From positions 1 through 5,618 of the forward strand of contig WGAD01000011.1 in assembly GCA_015489255.1 (NCBI GenBank): 5,618 bases of DNA. The letters run 5' to 3'. A program made the translations under genes and the position numbers. Shown piece after piece: positions 1-4,222 of the stretch. A model generated the notes under the pieces. It saw only the letters and a program-made list of their open reading frames with translations, had not been told where the DNA came from and ran no database searches. The DNA comes from Anaerolineales bacterium (GTDB taxonomy: Bacteria > Chloroflexota > Anaerolineae > Anaerolineales > Villigracilaceae). Position 1 is the stretch's first letter. Each line of letters opens with the position of its first letter.

Positions 1-1163
1 AAGCCATCCGTCTGATGGGCGACAAAGCGCTCTCCAAAGTGCGGATGCGGGAAGCCGGCGTTCCCACCGTGCCGGGCGTTGAAGGGCTGGAAACCGCAGA
101 AGACTTCCGCCGCGCCGCGGCGCAGATCGGCTACCCGCTGCTGGTCAAGGCGGCGGCGGGCGGCGGCAAGGGGATGCGCATCGTCCGGCAGGCCGACGAA
201 CTGGAAGATGCCATCGAATCCGCCGCCCGCGAAGCCCGCAACGCCTTCGGCGACGACCGGCTGCTGCTCGAAAAGTACCTGCCCCAGGCGCACCACATTG
301 AATTCCAGATCCTGGCCGACGCCCACGGCAAGACCCTGCACCTCTTCGAGCGCGAGTGCTCGGTGCAGCGCCGCCACCAGAAGATCATCGAAGAGACGCC
401 CTCCCCCCTGCTGACGGACGAGATCCGCGCCCGCATGGGGCAGGCCGCCGTGCGCGCCGCGCAGGCCGTCGGCTACGTCAACGCCGGCACGGTGGAATTC
501 ATCTTCGATCCGGAGAGCGGCGACTTCTACTTCCTGGAGATGAACACCCGTTTGCAGGTCGAGCATCCGGTCACCGAGATGACCACCGGCCTGGACCTGG
601 CGCAATGGCAGATCCGCATCGCCGCCGGCGAACCCCTCCCCTGGCAGCAGGAGACCCTCACCGGCCGCGGGCACGCCATCGAATGCCGCCTCTACGCCGA
701 AGACCCGGCCGGCGGTTTCCTGCCCTCCACGGGCCGCCTGCTGACCGTCCGCTGGCCGTCAGGCCCCGGCGTGCGCGTGGATGCCGGCGTGCAGAGCGGC
801 GGCGAAGTCAGCCACCACTACGACCCGATGCTGGCGAAAATCATCGTCCACGCCGAAGACCGCCCGGCCGCCATCCGCCGCATGATCACGGCCCTGCGCG
901 AGACCGTCGTCCACGGCGTGCGCACCAATCTCGCCTTTTTGCTGGACGTGCTGGCGCACCCCGACTTCCGCGCCGGGCGCGTGGATACCCGCTGGGTGGA
1001 GCGCACCTTCCCGGCCTGGCAGCCAGCGGAGCCGCCGCCCGAAGCCTTGCTGGCCGCCCTGCTCGGCGGGCAACAGACCGCCGTCCGCGCTGCCGAGGGC
1101 GGGCAGCCCGCGCAAACCGACCCCTACAGCCCCTGGAAACAGGGCGTCCGACTGGGAGGCTGA
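1..1163 (+). CDS. Biotin carboxylase subunit of an acyl-CoA carboxylase (5' end outside window)
   Basis: This gene catalyses ATP- and bicarbonate-dependent carboxylation of biotin, the first half-reaction of acetyl-, propionyl- or methylcrotonyl-CoA carboxylase in the cytoplasm. The frame is open from base 3 (AIRLMGDK...), so the start lies upstream; about 105-110 N-terminal residues are missing by comparison with E. coli AccC. Numbering from the internal Met at base 15, I see the ATP-grasp glycine-rich loop KAAAGGGKG (45-53), the RRHQK motif (119-123), the metal-binding Glu pair E161 and E175, the catalytic signature EMNTRLQVEHPVTE (175-188, with R179), and the C-terminal lobe with R254 and HHYDPMLAK. 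About 50 residues follow the lobe and end in DPYSPWKQGVRLGG, which looks like the beginning of the BT domain of alpha subunits. The TGA stop is in the same frame as the next gene. Substrate cannot be told from this subunit; the neighbours favour methylcrotonyl-CoA or a related acyl-CoA. Confidence 0.93.
   Translation, partial: AIRLMGDKALSKVRMREAGVPTVPGVEGLETAEDFRRAAAQIGYPLLVKAAAGGGKGMRIVRQADELEDAIESAAREARNAFGDDRLLLEKYLPQAHHIEFQILADAHGKTLHLFERECSVQRRHQKIIEETPSPLLTDEIRARMGQAAVRAAQAVGYVNAGTVEFIFDPESGDFYFLEMNTRLQVEHPVTEMTTGLDLAQWQIRIAAGEPLPWQQETLTGRGHAIECRLYAEDPAGGFLPSTGRLLTVRWPSGPGVRVDAGVQSGGEVSHHYDPMLAKIIVHAEDRPAAIRRMITALRETVVHGVRTNLAFLLDVLAHPDFRAGRVDTRWVERTFPAWQPAEPPPEALLAALLGGQQTAVRAAEGGQPAQTDPYSPWKQGVRLGG
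1154..1159 (+). promoter_or_regulatory. Strong Shine-Dalgarno for the biotin-carrier gene
   Basis: GGGAGG lies 7 bases before the ATG at 1167 and inside the last codons of the biotin carboxylase gene. With only ACC between the upstream TGA and the ATG, it suggests translational coupling and supports the second frame as a separately translated protein. Confidence 0.7.
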
Positions 1164-1166
1164 ACC

Positions 1167-1682
1167 ATGCCCTGGTATTTGCAGCACAAGGACAAACTCT
1201 TGACGCTCGAAATGCAGCAGCGCGGCCAGACCGTCACCCTGCAAGTGGAAGACGGCCCCGCGCTGACCGCCGAACTCGTCCACGCTGGCGATGGCAGCCT
1301 GACCCTGCGCCTGCCGCTGCCCGAAGGCGGCTTCCGCACCCTGCGGGCGACCGTCAGCGGGAACGGCAAGGAACGCTGGGTGACGATCGCCGGGCAGACC
1401 TGGGTGTTCACCCCCAGCGCCGGACGTCCGCGCCGTGGCGCGGGGAGCGAGCAAAGCGCCGGTGTCTTGCGCGCGCCCATGCCCGGGCAGGTGCGCGCCG
1501 TCCAGGCCGCGGAAGGCGATGGCGTCACCAAAGGCCAGACCATTCTGGTGCTGGAAGCCATGAAGATGGAAATCCGCATCCAGGCGCCTTTCGACGGCAC
1601 GCTGTCCAGCCTGAAAGTCACCGCCGGGCAGACGGTGGAGAGAGAGGAGGTGTTGGGGGAGGTGGTGAAAAATGAGAAATGA
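1167..1682 (+). CDS. Biotin carboxyl carrier (BT-BCCP) protein of acyl-CoA carboxylase
   Basis: This 171-residue protein carries the biotin that moves carboxyl groups from the biotin carboxylase to the carboxyltransferase. Residues 99-166 form a typical biotinyl domain: APMPG (103-107), the biotinylation motif EAMKME with K133 as the expected modified lysine, and the closing hammerhead half APFDGTL...AGQTVEREEVLGEV. Residues 1-85 are a beta-rich segment (LLTLEMQQRG, VTLQVEDG, LTLRLPLP, RWVTIAGQTWVF) resembling the BT domain that joins BC and BCCP in methylcrotonyl- and propionyl-CoA carboxylase alpha subunits. A short linker rich in Gly, Arg and Ser (86-98) separates the two. The gene starts 3 bases after the biotin carboxylase stop and in the same reading frame. 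The two together have roughly the length of a fused alpha subunit. Its last codons (KNEK) run into a seven-base tandem repeat, so the C-terminus may vary between strains. Confidence 0.92.
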   Translation: MPWYLQHKDKLLTLEMQQRGQTVTLQVEDGPALTAELVHAGDGSLTLRLPLPEGGFRTLRATVSGNGKERWVTIAGQTWVFTPSAGRPRRGAGSEQSAGVLRAPMPGQVRAVQAAEGDGVTKGQTILVLEAMKMEIRIQAPFDGTLSSLKVTAGQTVEREEVLGEVVKNEK

Positions 1683-1722
1683 GAAATGGGAAATGAGAAA
1701 TGGGAAATGAGAAGTGAGGAGA
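1674..1722 (+). repeat. Seven-base tandem repeat (GAGAAAT / GGGAAAT)
   Basis: Consecutive heptamers read GAGAAAT, GAGAAAT, GGGAAAT, GAGAAAT, GGGAAAT, GAGAAGT, then a decayed GAGGAGA. The array begins inside the last codons of the carrier gene and ends at the ribosome binding site of the MaoC gene. Successive units shift frame, and all but the most decayed contain ATGA or ATGG. The two upstream ATGs in frame with the MaoC start (1679, 1700) are closed by TGA within a few codons, so they do not extend that protein. Confidence 0.9.
1716..1721 (+). promoter_or_regulatory. Shine-Dalgarno of the MaoC gene, derived from the repeat
   Basis: GAGGAG is 5 bases upstream of the ATG at 1727. It is the degenerate last unit of the heptamer array, so the array effectively supplies the ribosome binding site. 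It supports 1727 as the start. Confidence 0.6.
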
Positions 1723-1726
1723 AAAG

Positions 1727-2191
1727 ATGACCGGAAAGTATTTTGAAGACCTGGAAGTCGGGATGAAGATGCGGCACAAGAACGGGCGCACGGTGACCGA
1801 GATGGACAATGTGATGTTTTCCATGCTCACCATGAACCCGCAGCCGCTGCACAGCAACGAGGATTTCGCCAGCCGGACGCCCTTCGGGCAGCGCATCGTC
1901 AACGGCATTTTCACGCTGGGGCTGGTGACCGGTCTGACGGTGGCCGAACTGACCGAAGGCACGATCCTCGCCAACCTGGGCTACGACAACGTTCGCCACC
2001 CCAACCCGCTCTTCCACGGCGAGACGGTCTATGCCGAAACCGAAGTGCTGGAAAAGCGCGAATCGAAATCGCGGCCCAATGTGGGCATCGTCCGCCTGAA
2101 GCATTGGGGGAAGAAACCCGATGGCACGGTGGTGGTGGAATTCGAGCGCACAGTGATGTTCTACAAACGCCATGCCGGGGGCGATGGTTGA
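1727..2191 (+). CDS. MaoC-family acyl-CoA hydratase/dehydratase (single hotdog)
   Basis: This 154-residue protein has the layout of a MaoC / R-specific enoyl-CoA hydratase. It opens with KYFEDLEVGMKM, followed by the hydratase segment TMNPQPLHSNEDFA (35-48), RIVNGIFTLGLVTGL (56-70), and a C-terminal strand pair (HPNPLFHGETVYAETEVLEKRESKSRP) with FHGET typical of the family. H42 matches the catalytic His. The usual Asp five residues before it is Asn (N37), which I recall as common in the NxQxxH subgroup to which the mycobacterial Rv2499c protein belongs. Such proteins act on branched unsaturated CoA esters such as 3-methylglutaconyl-CoA or itaconyl-CoA. Being next to an acyl-CoA carboxylase and a CitE-like lyase fits a hydration step between carboxylation and C-C cleavage. 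The substrate is inferred from context, not from the sequence alone. Confidence 0.88.
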   Translation: MTGKYFEDLEVGMKMRHKNGRTVTEMDNVMFSMLTMNPQPLHSNEDFASRTPFGQRIVNGIFTLGLVTGLTVAELTEGTILANLGYDNVRHPNPLFHGETVYAETEVLEKRESKSRPNVGIVRLKHWGKKPDGTVVVEFERTVMFYKRHAGGDG

Positions 2192-2195
2192 CCGC

Positions 2196-2221
2196 GGCAA
2201 TGGTAAAATAGGCGCATTGCC
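2196..2221 (+). promoter_or_regulatory. Perfect 7-bp inverted repeat upstream of the CitE-like gene
   Basis: GGCAATG (2196-2202) and CATTGCC (2215-2221) are exact reverse complements separated by 12 bases. The half-sites are about 19 bases apart centre to centre, close to two helical turns, which would suit a dimeric regulator. As RNA it would be a modest stem with a 12-base loop and no U-tract after it, so it is a poor terminator. Confidence 0.4.
2201..2209 (+). promoter_or_regulatory. Possible extended -10 promoter element
   Basis: TGGTAAAAT matches the TGnTATAAT extended -10 form with one change. It would place a transcript start near 2216, about 40 bases before the lyase start. No convincing -35 exists at the right spacing; TTGACC at 2188 is too close. 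A second TAAAAT occurs at 2229. The element overlaps the inverted repeat. This is a weak call. Confidence 0.25.
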
Positions 2222-2244
2222 ATATCTGTAAAATCCTGGAGTCC

Positions 2245-2249
2245 GGAGG
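2245..2249 (+). promoter_or_regulatory. Shine-Dalgarno of the CitE-like gene
   Basis: GGAGG sits 5 bases before the ATG at 2255 and supports that start, which gives the family-typical N-terminus (ALLYMPG). Confidence 0.6.
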
Positions 2250-2254
2250 CCTCT

Positions 2255-3139
2255 ATGCGCGCGCGACGAGCTTTGCTTTACATGCCGGGGGATGCCAAAG
2301 GCAAGATCGAAAAGGCTGCCCGCTCCCTGAACGTGGACAGCGTCTGCATGGACCTGGAAGATGGCGTGGCGGCCAACCAGAAGGAAAAAGCCCGCGAGAC
2401 GGTGGTTCGGGCTTTGCAAGCCCTGGATTTTGGCCGTTCGGAAAAACTGGTGCGCATCAACCGGATCGGTTCTGGCCTGGAAGCCGAAGACTTGGCGGCG
2501 GTGCTGCCGCACAGGCCGGATGGGATCGTCATCCCCAAAGTGGAAGACGGAGGGCAGATCGATTGGGTCAGCGAACAGATCGCTGCGGTAGAGCGTGCCA
2601 ACGGCTGGCCGGGAGGGCACATCCGCCTGATCGCCATCGTCGAAAGCGCCATCGGCATCGTCAACTTGCGCAGCATTGCCGCCGGTCACCCTCGCCTGGA
2701 TGCCCTCGTCTTTGGCGCAGAAGATTTCGCCGCCGACCTGGGCGCTACCCGCACCCGCGCCGGCTGGGAGGTCTTCTATGCCCGCAGCGCCGTGGTGACG
2801 TACGCGGCGGCTTTTGGCTTGCAGGCCATCGATATGGTCTTTGTCAATTATAAAGACACCGTGAACCTGAAGATAGAAGCCTTGCAAGCCGCGCAAATGG
2901 GCTTCAGCGGAAAGCAAATCATCCACCCAGCGCAGATCGCGCCGGTGCAGGAGGCCTTTACCCCGGGAGATGAAGATATCGAACATGCTCAGCGCGTCCT
3001 GGCGGCCTTTGAACAGGCCCAAGCGCGCGGCGATGGAGCCATTGGCCTGGACGGGGTGATGATCGACATGCCGCTGGTGAAAGCCGCCCAAAACGTGCTC
3101 GAACGCGCCCGCGCCGCTGGGAAGTTGCCGCCGCTATGA
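2255..3139 (+). CDS. CitE/HpcH-family CoA-ester lyase (HMG-CoA, citramalyl-CoA or malyl-CoA lyase-like)
   Basis: This 294-residue protein is a TIM-barrel C-C lyase that cleaves 3-hydroxyacyl-CoA esters using a divalent metal. Family features in order are RALLYMPG near the N-terminus, MDLEDGV (32-38), VRINR with the substrate-binding R67, GIVIPKVE (90-97), AIVESAIGI with metal ligand E130, VFGAEDFAADLG with metal ligand D157, GKQIIHPAQI (219-228), and the closing GVMIDMPLVKAA segment (267-278). The length is normal for stand-alone lyases rather than for the citrate lyase complex, and no citrate lyase partners are present. With an acyl-CoA carboxylase and MaoC protein just upstream it resembles the mycobacterial Rv2498c setting, where the enzyme cleaves (R)-HMG-CoA and (S)-citramalyl-CoA. 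Malyl- or methylmalyl-CoA cleavage is the main alternative. Its last four bases overlap the next gene. Confidence 0.9.
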   Translation: MRARRALLYMPGDAKGKIEKAARSLNVDSVCMDLEDGVAANQKEKARETVVRALQALDFGRSEKLVRINRIGSGLEAEDLAAVLPHRPDGIVIPKVEDGGQIDWVSEQIAAVERANGWPGGHIRLIAIVESAIGIVNLRSIAAGHPRLDALVFGAEDFAADLGATRTRAGWEVFYARSAVVTYAAAFGLQAIDMVFVNYKDTVNLKIEALQAAQMGFSGKQIIHPAQIAPVQEAFTPGDEDIEHAQRVLAAFEQAQARGDGAIGLDGVMIDMPLVKAAQNVLERARAAGKLPPL

Positions 3140-4092
3140 AAGTCCTCCTGACGGGCGCTTTTGGCAACCTGGGCGGGCACACCGTCCGCGAACTGCTGCG
3201 GCAGGGGCACACCGTCCGTGCCTTCGACCTGCCCACTCCGGCCAATCGCAAGGCCGCCCGCGCGTTTGGCGACCGCATTGAGGTGGTCTGGGGTGATATC
3301 CGCGAGGCCGACGCTATCCGTCAGGCAGCCGCCGGGCAAGAGGCGGTGTTGCATCTGGCGGCCATCATCCCGCCCATGAGCGACGAAAAGCCGGATCTGG
3401 CCCGGCAAGTTAACGTGGACGGCACGCGCAACGTGGTGGCTGCCTGTCGGGCGCAGCCGACGCCGCCGCGCCTGTTGTTTGCCTCCACCTTCGATCTCTA
3501 CGGGCCAACGCTACACCTTGACCCGCCGCGGCGGGTCGACGATCCGATTCATCCCACCGACCCTTATACCCATCACAAGGCAGAAGCCGAGGAGATCGTC
3601 CGCCAATCGGGTTTACCCTGGCTGATCTTCCGTTTTTCCGATATGCCCTTGATCGCGTTGCGCGAGGCGCACCCAATTATGTACGAAATAGGGCTGGACA
3701 CTCGCTTCGAGACACTGCACCCCGCCGATGGCGCGCTGGCAGTGGTCAACGCCCTGCGGCATCCTGATCTGTGGACGGAGCGCACCCTGTTGATCGGCGG
3801 CGGGCCGGCTTGCCAGCTGACCTATCGGGAGTTCCTCTTCGGGTTGCTGGAAGCCATGGGAATCGGGCCGCTGCCCGAAGAAGCCTTCACCACCCGCCCT
3901 TATGTCACCGATTGGCTGGATACGGAAGAAAGCCAGCGCTTGTTGCGTTACCAGCGGCATACCTTTGCAGATATCCAGCGCGAAATTGCCGCTTTGCTGG
4001 GCTGGCGGCGTTTCATCATGCCTTTGATCCGCCCACTGGCGCGCCGCCAGATGCTTGCGCTTTCGCCCTATTACCGCCGGAGCCGCCGCTGA
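3136..4092 (+). CDS. NAD(P)-dependent epimerase/dehydratase family protein (extended SDR)
   Basis: This 318-residue protein has a Rossmann fold at the N-terminus: MKVLLTGAFGNLGGHTVREL contains the TGxxGxxG dinucleotide-binding motif (6-13). Acidic D31 after the second strand favours NAD over NADP. Further markers are GDIRE (53-57), VLHLAA (71-76), NVDGTRNV (93-100), S117 in LLFASTFDLYG, and the catalytic YxxxK as YTHHK (Y144, K148). The active-site triad is therefore complete. The substrate domain (about 160-290) contains HPADGALAVVNAL and VTDWLDTEESQRLL, a pattern usual in sugar-nucleotide epimerase relatives of unknown substrate. The tail (289-318) is basic and partly hydrophobic, with no clear membrane segment. 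The ATG overlaps the lyase stop as ATGA, with only a weak GGGAAG 11 bases upstream, so it is probably translated by coupling. A role with the CoA genes is not obvious. Confidence 0.88.
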   Translation: MKVLLTGAFGNLGGHTVRELLRQGHTVRAFDLPTPANRKAARAFGDRIEVVWGDIREADAIRQAAAGQEAVLHLAAIIPPMSDEKPDLARQVNVDGTRNVVAACRAQPTPPRLLFASTFDLYGPTLHLDPPRRVDDPIHPTDPYTHHKAEAEEIVRQSGLPWLIFRFSDMPLIALREAHPIMYEIGLDTRFETLHPADGALAVVNALRHPDLWTERTLLIGGGPACQLTYREFLFGLLEAMGIGPLPEEAFTTRPYVTDWLDTEESQRLLRYQRHTFADIQREIAALLGWRRFIMPLIRPLARRQMLALSPYYRRSRR

Positions 4093-4100
4093 TGGTTTCC

Positions 4101-4142
4101 TTCTGTTCTTGTTCTTGTTCTTGTTCCTGTACCTGTGCTTGT
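4101..4142 (+). repeat. Six-base tandem repeat (TCTTGT-like), degenerate
   Basis: Seven hexamers follow one another: TTCTGT, TCTTGT three times, TCCTGT, ACCTGT, GCTTGT. The centre is exact and the edges have decayed. It begins 8 bases after the epimerase stop and lies in a spacer without a credible gene. It looks like slippage-generated low-complexity DNA. Confidence 0.85.
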
Positions 4143-4169
4143 TTTGGCCGTACAGAATGATGGCATTTT

Positions 4170-4202
4170 AAAGGCTCATGGAGACGAGCCTTTTTTCTTT
4201 TT
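4170..4202 (+). terminator. Intrinsic terminator (or attenuator) hairpin
   Basis: AAAGGCTC (4170-4177) pairs perfectly with GAGCCTTT (4186-4193) around an 8-base loop. The transcript continues in a T-rich run (4191-4202, interrupted by one C). On the + strand this is a standard rho-independent terminator, placed to end the operon after the epimerase. The opposite strand lacks a comparable U-tract. The next gene's ribosome binding site starts only about 6 bases later, leaving no room for a promoter between them. Confidence 0.8.
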
Positions 4203-4207
4203 CTGTG

Positions 4208-4214
4208 AAAGGAG
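4208..4214 (+). promoter_or_regulatory. Shine-Dalgarno deciding the start of the class V PLP gene
   Basis: AAAGGAG lies 8 bases before the ATG at 4223. An in-frame ATG at 4178 lies in the loop of the terminator hairpin and has no ribosome binding site, so 4223 is preferred. Confidence 0.75.
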
Positions 4215-4222
4215 ACGCACCC

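Noticed and set aside
1161..1163. TGA as a selenocysteine codon
   Set aside because: Acyl-CoA carboxylases have no Sec at this position, no bacterial SECIS-like hairpin is evident just downstream, and a strong ribosome site with ATG follows immediately.
356..1675. Long + strand frame of 439 codons overlapping the carboxylase genes
   Set aside because: It is extremely Arg/Ala/Pro-rich with no motifs and is out of frame with the biotin carboxylase and carrier genes, a typical shadow in GC-rich DNA.
1674..1722. CRISPR-like array
   Set aside because: The units are 7 bases and contiguous with no spacers, so this is a simple tandem repeat.
1124..3091. Very long open frame on the - strand (655 codons)
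   Set aside because: It lies opposite four genes with clear family motifs. Its translation is low-complexity, shows no domain signature, and is a by-product of high-GC codon use.
3771..4160. Open frame encoding an alternating Cys/Ser tail from the hexamer repeat
   Set aside because: The Cys-rich end comes only from reading TCTTGT-type repeats. The rest overlaps the epimerase out of frame, and there is no sign of a real protein.
4178..4222. Upstream in-frame ATG extending the PLP enzyme by 15 residues
   Set aside because: The ATG is in the terminator loop, the extension is encoded by the T-tract, and there is no ribosome binding site, whereas 4223 has AAAGGAG at good spacing.
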